Source of the DNA: Aquanectria penicillioides
Lineage: Eukaryota; Ascomycota; Sordariomycetes; Hypocreales; Nectriaceae
Reading direction: 5' to 3'
DNA: 64,000 nucleotides
NCBI GenBank assembly: GCA_003415625.1
Contig: PYIU01000008.1
Location: forward strand, 2,170,001 to 2,234,000
The notes beneath the pieces are model-generated. The model did no database searches. It saw only the letters and a list, made by a program, of their open reading frames with translations, and was not told the origin of the DNA. The translations under genes and the position numbers were made by a program. Below, one piece after another: positions 51,600 to 64,000 of the stretch (positions are counted from its first letter, which is position 1; every line of letters begins with the position of its first letter).

Positions 51600-54500
51600 A
51601 ATTTATAAAAGTAATATTATTAAATAAGAATTTATAATTATTAATATTTTTAACCTTTTCTATAGTAAGTTTTAAAATCACTTAAGTATTTAAATTATAT
51701 ATTTTATTTAATATTATTAGTGCTATTAAAGCTATTAATATTATTAATATTAAGTTTTAGTTTAGCTATATAGTAAATACTTTAATTTATATAATAATAG
51801 ATTTTAAATTAATTTAAGTACTTAAATTATATAGTTTTACTAAATATATTAAAGATACTAAAAGTATTAAAGATATTAATAAAAATACTAAAAATACTAA
51901 AGTTAATATTATATTAAGCTATATTAAGTCTATTAAAGTTAAGTATACCTTTACTTTATAAAAGTTCTATTATAGTAAAGTAAATATAAAGTAAAGTAAT
52001 AGCTTATTATTTTATAAATGCAATATTAAATATAGTATAGCTAAAGTATAAATAATATTTATAAATTTAAAGAGAAAAAAAGAGTATAAAAAGTAAATAT
52101 AGTTATACTTTTAGTTAATAAAAGTTTACTATTATAAAATAATATAAAAAGTTATATAAAGCAATTAGCTATTTAAAAGAATAGTTTATTAAGAAAAAAA
52201 GGCTTTTTAATAGCTAAAAGTAATATAATATTATATTGCTTAAATAATAAATTATAAATAGAATCTCTTTTTATAGCGCTTTTTATAATATAAATACTCT
52301 TTTTATTAAAATATATCTTTTATACTATTAAAAATATAATAAATAAAAGCTATAATTAATTAAATAAAAGAATTAATTTAACTTTCCTTTTAATAAAGCA
52401 CTTAAAAGTATATAGTTATATAAAAACTACTTTATTTTTAATTATAATATAGAACTTTATATAAAGTATATTATTAAAATTAATAAAGGGAGGCTAAGCT
52501 ATTATAGTTATTTTTATAAGTAGCTTTAATATAAGCACTTCTTTTCTAAAGTTCTTAATAATTTAATATTAATAAAGAAGAAGCTTATTACTATTAGCTC
52601 TTTATTTAATTTTATTATATAGATTAATATTTTTAATAGGCTAAAGTAAAGTGCCTATATATATTATATATAGGGCTATATTTATATTTTTTTAAGTAGT
52701 ATATAAAATATAGTTATTAAGATCTTACTTTATCCCTTAATAAAAGTACTTAAGGATATTTATATCTTTTAGTATAGATTAAAAAAGCTAGTGCTTTAAA
52801 ATCTATTTAAAATAATATTAATATAGCAATAAATAATAAAAAGGGCTTTATAGTAGCTAATTTTTAATAACTTACTTTATTTTAAAATTTAAGTTAATTA
52901 GGCTAAATTAAATAATTAAGAAAATATACCTTATAGTATTCTAAGGCTTTTATATAAGTATATAGAGCGGCAAGAGCTATTAGTATAAAAGAAGGCATAA
53001 ACTATATATATTATTCCTTTAAGTAAGTGCAGCTTATTAAACAATTTTAATCCTTATATTAATAATCTTATACTTAAGTTATAAGCTAAAGAATAATATA
53101 TTTTTTTAAGGCTAAATAATAATAATAATAGTAATAGTAATAGCAATAAAGAAAAAAAAGAAAAAAAAGAAAAAAGTAAAATAATAAAGAAAAATAGCTT
53201 TAATAAATTAAGCTAAAATAATTTTAAGGCAATAGAGCTTAATACTTATATTAATAAAATATTATCTTTTAGTATATTTTTATTAAATACTATATTTAAG
53301 GTTATAAATGCTAAAAAGTTACAATTTACTATTAATATTATTATAAAATATATTAATCTAATAGCATTAAGGTTAATAAAGTTTAAGGCAAGCAATATAA
53401 ATATATAGGTCTATAAAGGCTTTAGTAGCCTTTATATCTATTTTAACTATAATTAAAGGTATATTAACTTAAATAATTTATTATACTTTCCTAAGGTATT
53501 TTTAACTCTCTTTCCTTAAGGCATTAAAGGTCCTTACTGCATTAAAGAGGCAGCTATATATTAGGCAGCTAATAAAGTAAAAGAAAAGGTTAGGGACTAA
53601 AGCTAAGGTAATAGCAATAGTAATAGTAATAATAAAGGCAGTAATAATAAGGTTAATAATACTTAAGGTAATGCAGCTAATGCTATTGCTAAATATAAAT
53701 AGATATAAGTAAATAGTAGCTTTAGCTTTATTAATTCTTAAAATATAATGCTAAGGGTATAGGCTAAAGCAATAATTAGGCATTATAATAGCTAGTTTAA
53801 AAGCTATTATACCTTTACCTTTTTTATTTTTAATATTTTAATGCAATTTTATAATTATAGTATAAGTATAATAAGCATAAGGCAATTTAATTTTCCTAAG
53901 GTTAAGGCAATTATATAATCTTTAATATTTAAGTGCTTTATTTAAGTTAGTATAAAGCTAAAAAGGGATAGTAAGATTAATAATAAAGAGATTAATAAGC
54001 TTTTATATAGTTTATTTATTTATAAATATTAATAGTTTATATTTAAAAAGGTATAGCTATATATATAAAAGAAGCTATAATTTAATATTATTTATAAAAA
54101 TATATTAGTAATTTAGCTAATATTAAACTCTTTTAATATTATTAATATTATTAAATTATATTTAGCTATATATAATAAGTATTATTTTAAGAAAGCAAAA
54201 AGGGGTTTATTAAGTTTAAGTAGTAATAATTATAATAGAATTAAGCTTATAATTTTTAATTTAATAAGCTTAATGCTCTTTTTTTATTAAGAAATTTTAT
54301 TATTTTTTAAGCATTATATAAAGATTAATTAAGATTTAATCTTTAGCTGCATTAAGCAATACTATAGCATTATAAAGATAAATAAATATAATACCTTATA
54401 TATTTATTCTCTACTATAATTATAAAGTAATTTTAGCTTAATCTTTTTAATTATTAAAAATCTTAAAATAGAAAATAATACTATTATAGTGTTTTACTAT

Positions 54501-57500
54501 AAAGTTATATAATATATAGATAGTATTTTTACTAAAATATATAATAGTTTTAGCCTAAAAGATTAATTTAATTTAAGGTTTTAATTAATAAATTAAATTA
54601 ATATTAATATTTAATATATATAAAATCTTAATAAAAATAAAGTATTTAATAACCTTAATTAAATATTTATAGCTAATAATATTAATTATTTAATAGTATT
54701 GCCTATTTAACTCTTTATTATATTTAAGAAAAAGGCTAATTTTATAGTATATAAAATGCAATACTATAGATATATATATTTATATTTAAAGTATTTACTT
54801 TATATATTATTAATAAGGCAATATAAAAGAAGGAAAAAGTATTGCTTTAAGGCACTATAAAACCTTATGCCTAAAACCTTCTTTAATATTAATAGCATTC
54901 TATAGCTAATATAGTAGCATTTATTTATTAATTAATAAAATAAAGTATTAATAGTTAGCTTATAATATAACTATAATATTTTATTTATTAGTATATAAAC
55001 TTATATATTAGCCCTTATATACTATTTAATAAACTATATAAATAAAGTAAAGAATCCACTATAAAAGTAGGCTATAGCTATAGTATAGCTCTTTTTGCAA
55101 TTATAGTTATGCTTTATTGCCGCTTTTATTTTAGCTTTAGCTTTAGCTTTTTTTTCTTTTATTGCTATTACTATTACTTTTATTAATACTTAAGTTTTAG
55201 GCAATAAGACTATAGCTAAAGCAAATAAAAGCCATTAATTCTTACTTAAGGTTATAAATTGCATTTTTATAAAGCAGCCTCTTTTATATCTTAAGATTAT
55301 TATTAGTCTTTTATAGTATTTTAAGAAATATATTAATATAAATAAGTAATTATTTATTAATATAATAGCTCTATATTAAAGGTTATTTTAGTAATAGGCT
55401 TATTTATATATAGTTAATAATATACTAACTATAAAGATAAATGCTTAATTTAAATTTAAGCCTATTTTAATAGCTACTATAAGTAAGAAGCTATTAGGTC
55501 TTAATATATATTTATATTAAGGCTTTATACTTTAGGATTTATATTTTTATAATTACTTTACTATTATTTATATTTAAAGGGGCTCTTTATTTAGGCAAAA
55601 GTACTATATATTATTTAAGGCTAATTAAACCTATAGTATTAATTAGGTTTAAGTATTATACCTTTTTATAAAGCTTACTATATTTTACTTAAATAGCTAT
55701 ATAAATATAGACTTTAACTATAAGAATAAAAAGAAGGGCTACTTTTAAAAATAAATAAGCATTAATATTAAATAGGGCCTTATTATATATATAGGCATAA
55801 AAAGGAAAAAGTTTAAAAAAGTAATTTAAGAAGCTAGTTTAAATAATTAATAGATAAGCCTAAAGCTTTAGTCTAGCACTTTAGGCTTTTTATTTTATAG
55901 AAAGACTTCTTAAGTAATAGCAATAAAAAAGATATTATAATAATTTAATATAGATATTAAGCAACTTTAAATAGGCACTTTTACTTTATTGTAGATAATA
56001 TTTAGGCATTAAAGAAATTAATAAAGAATATATAAAAGAATATAAAGCAATAAGTAATATATAAAGGCAATAAACCTAATAAAGCTAATACTAATATTAA
56101 TAAAAATAAGCCTAACTATTAATTTCTTATAATAAAATCAATTAATTAATATTAGTTTAATTAGCTAAATAGTATTATATAGCTTAAAGATACTTTAAGG
56201 GCTATAATAGGCTTTAATTAGCTTATAGTTAAGTCTTTTAATATTTTAATAGCTTTTTAATAGTTAAATAAGTTTTAATTTAAAATAATAAAAGCTTTTA
56301 TTAATAATATAAAGGTTAATAATGCCTTTTCTATAAAGATAACTATTACTAAAAGCAATAGTTTAAGTATTATTAATATAAAGCTATTTAATATTATTAA
56401 GCTATAAGCAATTAAGTCTACTTAATATAGTGCCTTTAAGGAGATTAAGCAATAAATTTAAAGAATTAACTTAAATATAAATACTATTATAAAGATTGCT
56501 TTAAAATTAAGTATAGCTATTATTAATATTTTAATTAAATTTAATAAAAAGCTATTAATAATTAATTAAGTAAATGCAAAAAAAGCTACTTAAAGGTCTA
56601 GCATTAATATTGCATTTAGGCCTTTTATAACCTTTATATAGGCTAGCTATAACTTTATAATAAGCTATATATTTAATAAGCAATAGTATATAGCCTTACT
56701 TTTTATATATTAGTATTTTAATTGCTTTAAGTAGCTTAAGGGTAAGCTTAAAAGTAAAGATAATATATAGCTATATATATTTTTAAGTAATAAAAGCAAT
56801 ATAAATAAGTTATAAATAATTAATGCACTTTTTATATTATTTAAAAGAAAAAATATTAACTATAAGCTTTTATTAATAGTAATATTTAGTGCTATTATTA
56901 CCTAAATTAATAGCATTACTATTTATTTAGCCTATAGTATTAATAAAGTAATAGCTAATATAAATAAAGCTAGTTTTAATAGATTTAATATAAGCTTATA
57001 TATTATAGATAGTAAAAAGCTAATGTATTAATGCAATAAATAGGCCTTTATTATTAAGAAAGTTAATATACTTAAGTCTTTAATTTTTATTTAAGTTAAT
57101 TATTGCTTTAAGTAACTATATAGCAATAAAGCTAATTTTAATAATATATTAATTATTCTTTTTTTTAATAACTTTTATTAATTTTATTTAATTTAAAATA
57201 AATCTATTTTTCTTTTAATCTCTTTAATTAAATAATATATAAGCTGAAGTAAATAGTGCTATATTTAAAATAAAGCCTATTTATTATAATTAAAGTTTAT
57301 AACTATTATTATACTTAATAAATAAGTTTACTTAATAAAGAATATTAAGCTATAAGCCCTATTAATATATATTTACTATAGTATTTAAAATTAAATAAAT
57401 ATTAATCTTTTAAATTAATAGTACTATTATAAGGGCTAGCTAATTCTATAAAAAATAGATATTATAATAATTATACTTTTAAACTAAAACTATTAGTGCC

Positions 57501-58300
57501 TTAACTTTAAGGGATGCCTTATATTTAGTAAAAACTACTAGCGCTTTATATAGGTCTTTTTATTAAAGTATTTATAAAGAAATAGTAGCCTTAAGGAAAA
57601 AAAGGCCTTATTTATAATAAAGGTTAGCAATAATAATAGCATCTTTATACCTACTATTTTTATTTTTATATTTAATATATTAATAGTTATAATACAAAAC
57701 ACTTACTAAAGCCTTAAGATAGTTAATAGAGCTAGCTATAAGGCTATTAGTACTATATTAAATAAAGTATATTTTAGCTATTATATCTCTAAAAGCCTTA
57801 TTATGCATTTTAGGCCTTCTATAGGGCTATTGCTTACTAATAAAACTATAGATAGCTTTAAGTTTAAGTATATGCCCTAAAGTATAGTCTTACTAATACC
57901 TATCTTTATAACTATACTATATACTAATAAAAAAGCTAGAAAATAGCTATAGTAGCAATATAATATTACTTACTATAAATTGCTATATATACTAGCATTT
58001 GCCTATATAAACTATAAGGTATAAAGTTATAGTTTAGATTGCATTAGCCTTAATTTATAAAGTATATAAATAGTAATAGTAAATAGATATAATATTTTAA
58101 GTATATATAATCTATATAGCCTTTATATATAGCTATTGCAATGCTATATACTTAATAGCATTAAGTTTATTTTAAAGATTTAAAATAAAGATATAATTAG
58201 CAATACTATTTTACTAAAAATAGTTATAATAAAGATAAGGCTAAAAGGGCTCTATAATATTACTATAAAAAAAGTGTAAAAGCTTCTCTTTATTATTTAA
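51600..58300 (+). pseudogene. Helitron F RepHel (Rep/HUH plus PIF1-type helicase), RIP-inactivated
   Basis: This is the best readable of the three. A 'LFPQG' block (family LFPxG) is near 53500. The Rep HUH region is at 54388-54420 ('NTLYIYSLLQL' for G/N-A-L-H-x-H-G-L-L-W-L). A Lys-rich 'CFKALQNLMPK' block is near 54850. Walker A is at 56779-56811 ('FLSNKSNINKL' for LGGEGGTGKS). The 'ILFFNNFYQF' block (for ILFFGDFYQF) is at about 57145-57190. 'AFAYINYKVQSYSL' (for AFACTDYKVQGRSL) is at about 57985-58040. 'YSLYIQLLQCY' (for YSLYVQLSRCR) is at about 58106-58165. The end is near 58300. Losses of His, Gly and Asp all follow C-to-T or G-to-A changes. The N-terminal start is a guess. Confidence 0.9.
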
Positions 58301-58559
58301 TTGTTTTATATATATAATTTTTTAATTTAATAAATAAATATATATATTTTTAGGTATATATAATATAATATAATATAATACTATTAATAAAGATACTATT
58401 AATAAGATCTAAAAAAATATATACTATTAATATATATTTTTTTTTATATTTTTATATTTTATGCCTTTATGCCTTTTATAGATCTATAGATCTATAAAAC
58501 CTAATATTATATAATACTACTATATAAAGTTATATAAAGGTTATATAATATAAATTAAA
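58301..58559. other. 3' non-coding part of Helitron F
   Basis: This is AT-rich sequence with the palindromic string 'atagatctatagatctat' (near 58479-58496) and 'atataaagttatataaagg' (near 58532-58551), similar to the A/T block of the junction islands at 49977 and 50845. No gene. Confidence 0.5.
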
Positions 58560-58740
58560 GTAAATTTCCTAATTAAGCAGCAGAAGAAAGAAGGCCGGCC
58601 TAACCCCCTTGCCCTTGCTGCTGCTGCTGCCGCACACCAACTAACAACCAAGCAAGCTTGCACTGCCCACTAAGGCATAAAAGCATATATATATATATAC
58701 ACGCACTGCAGCATTACTAAAAAACCTCTTGTTCCTTAAG
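58560..58740. other. GC-normal island between Helitrons F and D2
   Basis: This stretch of about 180 bp is not visibly RIP-mutated. It has 'aaggccggcct' (near 58591), a CTG/CTGC run (about 58616-58632), the palindrome GCAAGCTTGC (near 58652), and a (TA)n tract with 'cacgcactgcag'. By position and layout it is a Helitron terminal region. No coding potential was seen. Confidence 0.65.
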
Positions 58741-58744
58741 GCAT

Positions 58745-61700
58745 AAGTAAAATAATAATATATATAAAAGCTTTACTATTCTATACTATTATAGAGAAAA
58801 GAAATACAATAGATAGGTAAATAATTTAATAAGAACCTCTTTTTTTCTCTCTCTTACCTTAAGTAGCATTTGCTATTTTTAGTAGTAAAATTAAAGTATT
58901 TTAAATAGGTATTTTTAAATCTCTATATTAAATGCCTTAAATATCTTTATTATTAGATTCTTCTCTATCTTTATATTGTTTTTTATTATAATTAAATATT
59001 TTAATTATATTTCCTTAATTTATAGTAAATTAGGTTTTATTTATTATAGATTAGCTTTTATTAGTATTAAATTAATTTTAATTAATAATTAATTAAGTTT
59101 TAATAAAAATAAATTTATTTATACTAAAAGTAAATTAACTTTTACTAATAGTAAATTAACTTTAGCTTATAATAAATTAGCTTTTAGTAAAAATAGATTA
59201 GCTTTTAATAGAAATAAATTAAACTTTTATAAAAGTAAATTAAATTTTATTAATAGTAAATAAATTATTAATTAAAGTAAATTAAGCATTATTAATAATA
59301 GGCTAAAATTATAATTATTTAATAAAAGCTTAAATATAAAGTATATTTAAATATTCTTTTTTATTAAAAAAGTTATTATAGTTAATATTATTTAATATAT
59401 TAATAAAGTTAAATGCATTAATACTATTTAATGCATTTTATATTATTTATATTATCTATATTATTTATTATTATTTTTATATAATAAGTATTTCCTTAAG
59501 CTTTAGGCTAATTCTATTAATAAAAATTAAATATTATAAAGGCATTATAATAATATAATTTATATAAATATAATAGATTATCTTTTACTTAATTAAATTT
59601 ATTAATATTAAGGTTTAAAGGGTATATTTTTATTTTATTAAAGATATAAATAATTTTAATATTAATATTAATAATAGTAATATTACTATATTATATTTAA
59701 GGGTTATTAATATATTAATAGTATTAAAAGTAATAAAGTACTTTATATAGTTTATAATAGCTTTTATAAAAATAAAAGATCTTTTTTTATTAATAATATA
59801 TACTATTATTATAAAATTAAATAAACTATTATAATTAATAATTATATTTAGCTATTTAAAACTATAATTAAAATAAAGTCTTTTAAAAGTAAGGGCAATT
59901 TCCTTATTAAGAAATAGTCTAAAAGCCCTATAATTAAGCTAGTATAGTAAAAGCCTATATTTAATTTAAATAGTAAAGTTAGGCTTTAAAGCATTTAAAA
60001 ATAGTATATAAAATAAGTGCTAATATCTATAGAAATAAAAATAAAGACTTAAAAGGTATAGATGCCTTTATATAATAGTTTTAATGCTTTAGTAGGCATT
60101 ATATAGTTAAAGAGATTAATAAAATTATAGCATTAAAGTTTTTTATTTAAAAAGCCTTAAAAAAAGAACTTTTTAAAAAGTATAATTATTAAATTAATAA
60201 TAATACTAATAAAGCTAATAATAGAGTTTTTAAAAGAAAATAGCTTATTTAATTTTAATAAATATAATTTAATGCTATTTATATAATATATTAGTTTTTT
60301 ATAGTTTTAAGTTTTAAATTAAAAAAATATTATTTATTAATAGTATTTATAATTTTAAATTAATAATATTAATATAATAAAATTTAAGATTTTATATTTA
60401 TCTTTTAATTAAAAGTTTAATTCTTTTAATAAAGTATTTAATTATTTAACTTTTTATATAAATGCAAAAGAATATAAAATACTATTTATTAAATACTAAA
60501 AATATTTCTATTTATTTAAGTAAAGAGTTCTATTAAATATTAAAAGATTAATACTAAATATAAGTATTAATAGTTTATTTTCTTTATTTTAAAAAAGTTA
60601 TATATATTTTTATATAAACTATATTAATTAAAGGATATATATTTAGCTAATAGTATTATAGTTTATATTATTTATATATTATTAATTTTAAAGAGGTTTA
60701 ATTAATTCTTTAATATATATTAAATATAATACTAAAAATAAATTATTTTTATATTCTTTTTATAATATTTAGGGCTTATAGATCTTAATAATTATAATTT
60801 TATTTATATTTAAATATTTAAGAGATTCTTAAAAAGATAGAAAGAGAAAGGGGTTTCCTAAAGATAGTTAAAAAATTAATTAAAATAAAGATTAAGGTAA
60901 AAATTAAAGTAAGGGTTAGGGTAAGGGCTAAAGAAATAGTTTAGGCAATAGTTAAGGTAATAATTAAGAAGTTAATTAAAGGGATTATTTAAAAGATAGT
61001 TATAATAATATTATATATATATATAAATATAAATATATAGAAGTATATATATAAATATAAATATATATAAATATTAAGGTTTTAAATAGTATATATAAAT
61101 AGATATATTAATAGATTTATTTAATAAAGAATAAATTAAAATTAAGCTATAATTTATAGATAAAATAATAAATATAAAAGAAAATAAATAAATAAAAAAT
61201 TAAATAGGCATTATAAGCTAAAGGAAATAGATCTATTTATTTTTTTATTTATAAGATTTTATTATATAAAGTTATAATAGTTATTAATTTATATTTTTAA
61301 TTAATATTAAAATAATAACTATCTTTACTTTTATTATATATTTAAGTATAAAGTAAAGGTTTTAAATAGAATAATAATAATGCAATTATAATAAAGCATT
61401 ATTGCTTAAATATAAATTAAATTTAAGTTAATAAAAGGTTCTTAATATATTTATATTAATAAAAGTATAATACTAATAATAAAGGTATATTTCTATAGAT
61501 ATAATTAAAGATTAATAAAAAGATAGAAAGCTTAATTAAAATAATTATTATATTTTAAAGTATATTTAGTATTAATTATTAATTCTTAAAATTATAAAAT
61601 ATATATTAATAGTTATTAAAAAAGCAAGTATATAGAATATTATATAAAGTTATTTATAGATTTAATTATAGTAAAGAATATAAAGTATATATAGACTATT

Positions 61701-64000
61701 ATAATTAGTATTTTTTTATTATTTTAATAAAAATATTTAAATAAATCTATATATATATATATAAATATAAATAGATATATATAGGTATATATAGCAGTAC
61801 TAATATACTTATATACTTATAGTATATAAAGATACAATAATAAATATTAGCAATAAATTTAATATAATCTTAAAGTATAATAAAAGAAAGAGATATATAT
61901 AAAAAGAGAAAGAAATATATAATATTTATTTACTAAAGTTATTATAGATTTTAATTTTTCTATTAATATAAAGGGCAATAGATTTAATAAATTAGCTTAA
62001 AGTATATAAAATCTCTTTAAATCTATTTAAAACTATTATATATAGTAAATATAAAAGGGATTTAATAGTAATTATTTATTTAAGATTAATAATTTATTTA
62101 ATTATTTTAATTATATAATTTAAAAATATAAAGATAAAGTATTAAATAGTTTTAATTAATAAATATTTTAGCTTAAGCTTAATTTATAAAGTATTATATT
62201 TAATTAATTAAATTAATAAATTTTAAATACTTTTATTACTTTATTATTTAGCTATATAATATAATACATTAAAAAAGCATTAGCTTAAGTAAAATTAATT
62301 CTATTTATTAGCTTAAATACTTTATTAATAAATAAAGATTAAGCTTATATAGCTATTATATTAATAATTAATAATAAAGATAATAGTAATAATATATATT
62401 AAAATATTTTTTATTAATAGAATTAAATATTATAGTATTAAATTTAAAATAAAGAATAAAGGTATATTAATAAAGCGCTCTAAAGGCAGTTTTATAGCCT
62501 TAAAAAAGGTTATTATTAAAGTTATATTTTAATACTATTAATAGCGCTTTAAGTAGTATAGGCATTAAAGAACTAATGCTATTTAAAGTTACTATTATTA
62601 GTGCTTTTAGGCTAAAGAAGCAAAAATCTTTTAAGATATTAGTTTTATATTTAAGCTAAAGCTAAAAATAAAATTAATAAAAAAGATCTTAAAGGAATTA
62701 ATATAATAGAGTTTATAATTAAATTTAATTTACTTAAGCTAAATTTAATTAATTTTAATTTATTTAACTTTAGTTAAATTATATTTAAATATATAAAAGC
62801 TATTATTTAATAAATTAATATTAAATTCTTTTTTTGTATAAAATAAATATAAATAAATTAAATTATAATATATTTAATATAATTAATTAATTTAATTAAA
62901 AGTTTATAGAAAATAAATAAATATTTAATAAGCTTAACTAATATATATCTATTCCTTAAAGTAAAAAGGTATTAATAGTATAGAACTTTTATTATATACT
63001 TTATAATAGAACTATAATGCTAATATAAATATATAAAATATATTATTATAAGTTCTTTAAGATTAAACTAAAAGAGATTTAATAGGCTATTTAAATAAAG
63101 CAAAAAATAAATAATATATTATAATTTAGCTATATACTATTTTTTTATTTTATATATTTTCCTTTAGGCTAGTTAATTATAGCTTATAAAAATTACTTTA
63201 TTTAACTTAAAAGGTATAACTTAATTATAGCTAATTAAGTTTATTAGCAATTAAGTTATAATTATATATATCTAAAGGAACTTTAAGACTTATTATTAAT
63301 AGAGAAGAAATTAATTATATTAAATATTTACTTTAAGTAGATTATATAATATAATATAGCTATTAATAGCAATAATAGTAATAGCTAATAGAAAGAGAGA
63401 AAAATATAATATAGAAAGTATATTAAAGGTTTTATTTTTATTTTTTTAAATAATATTTAAGATATAATAATAAAGGTACTTTTATATTTATTTATTAAAG
63501 TACTTAATTAAATTTATATTTTATAGTATAAGCCTTATTAACTAAAGCTATAAGATCTTTTAAAGTTATTATTAATATAAAGATAAAAAGTAAAAAAAGC
63601 TTTAATATAATTAAAAAGAAATAATTAATACTATAAAAATATTAAGATTAATATTAAAGAGATAGATAGCTAAAGGGCATTAAAGTATAGCATTTTTAAT
63701 ATTATCTATTAATTAATAAAGTATAAAGAGCTATTTAAGATTAAATAAGCGTAAAGAGTATATATAGTGCCTATAAGTAATTAAGGCTTAAATGCTAAAG
63801 TAAGGCCTATTAATATTTAAAATATCTTTTTTAAATTATATAAAGTAAATAAAGTTAATTTTAATAAAGATAGAAATAGTAATAATAGTAATAATAATAG
63901 TAATAGTAATAGTAATAATAGTAATAGTAATAGTAATAATAATAATAATAATAGTAATAATAGTAATAATAATAGGCTAAATATATATAAAAGAAAGGTA
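58745..64000 (+). mobile_element. Helitron D2 (plus strand, right end cut by window)
   Basis: This is a second copy of Helitron D, collinear with D1 37370-43490. It lacks the 885 bp element and so supplies the empty target site near 63785-63795. It is somewhat more RIP-mutated than D1 (for example 'aaatttatttatac' against 'ggtttgcttatac' near 59110). It includes the Lys/Leu repeat region (about 59060-59270) and ends in the AGTAAT-type Ser/Asn-rich stretch (63870-63975). The RepHel part would lie beyond the window. Confidence 0.85.

Larger units (their letters stand above)
51111..58740 (+). mobile_element. Helitron F (plus strand, about 7.6 kb)
   Basis: This rolling-circle element lies in tandem between D1 and D2 in the same orientation and is identified by its RepHel pseudogene. 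The left limit is placed after junction island b. The right limit is placed after the GC-normal island at 58560-58740, because D2 homology to D1 starts just beyond. Neither end shows an unambiguous 5' TC or 3' CTRR signature that I can fix. It is strongly RIP-mutated in the coding part and unmutated in the final 180 bp. The sequence is distinct from both D and C, so it is a separate family. Confidence 0.75.

Noticed and set aside
1..64000. Mitochondrial or other organelle DNA, or an AT-rich protist genome
   Set aside because: Transition-only differences between repeats, CpA/TpG depletion and GC-normal islands with pol III and Helitron sequences fit RIP in a filamentous ascomycete better. No organelle genes are present.
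27317..64000. A functional defence or secretion-type gene system
   Set aside because: All readable protein sequence belongs to Helitron Rep/helicase remnants with ruined active sites, and no intact operon or gene cluster is present.

Overview
The window is a block of repeat-derived, extremely AT-rich DNA that I read as heterochromatin of a filamentous ascomycete (Pezizomycotina). It has the hallmarks of repeat-induced point mutation (RIP). Repeat copies differ almost only by C/T and G/A transitions. CpA, TpG and CpG are strongly depleted. Recognisable transposon reading frames are broken almost only by TAA and TAG, where the protein family usually has Gln, Arg or Trp. I find no intact protein-coding gene. 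Everything identifiable is a mobile element, a broken mobile-element gene, a satellite or a short GC-normal island.

Layout. (1) Element A, an unclassified repeat of about 6.55 kb, occurs three times: 1-6430 (+, start outside the window), about 11706-19521 (-) and about 19633-26180 (+). The last two stand head to head as a palindrome of about 14 kb with a spacer of about 110 bp. (2) A tRNA-headed SINE of about 590-610 bp occurs three times. Two copies (12893-13500 and 15721-16309) sit inside the inverted A copy, and both target duplications are confirmed by uninterrupted A copies. The third (minus strand, 6430-6807 plus 10528-10612) is split by a 3.7 kb Mutator-like element with 98 bp terminal inverted repeats. 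(3) A fragment of a Helitron 3' end (10613-11260) and a duplicated tail of A (11268-11705) fill the gap before the inverted A. (4) 26181-27310 is simple sequence, including an 8 bp satellite and a 12 bp C run.

(5) From 27.3 kb to the end the window is a Helitron cluster. C lies on the minus strand (27311-37330). D1 lies on the plus strand (37360 to about 50235) and holds an 885 bp TA-flanked inverted-repeat element. F (51111 to about 58740) is on the plus strand. D2 (58745 to the edge) is also on the plus strand and is a second copy of D. The Rep (HUH) and PIF1-type helicase regions of C, D1 and F can be read through the mutations. In all three the catalytic residues are destroyed (HUH to Y-x-Y, Walker A glycines to Ser/Asn/Glu), so none could move itself. 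D carries about 5 kb of extra 5' sequence of unknown origin.

GC-normal islands of about 180-330 bp lie at the junctions of the Helitrons. One pair of islands, at 50 kb, shows mutation of nearly one strand only. Nested insertions give a partial order: A and D copies existed before the SINE and the TA-flanked element entered them, and the Mutator-like element entered an already inserted SINE. Coordinates of the large elements are accurate to tens of bases at best unless a target duplication is given.
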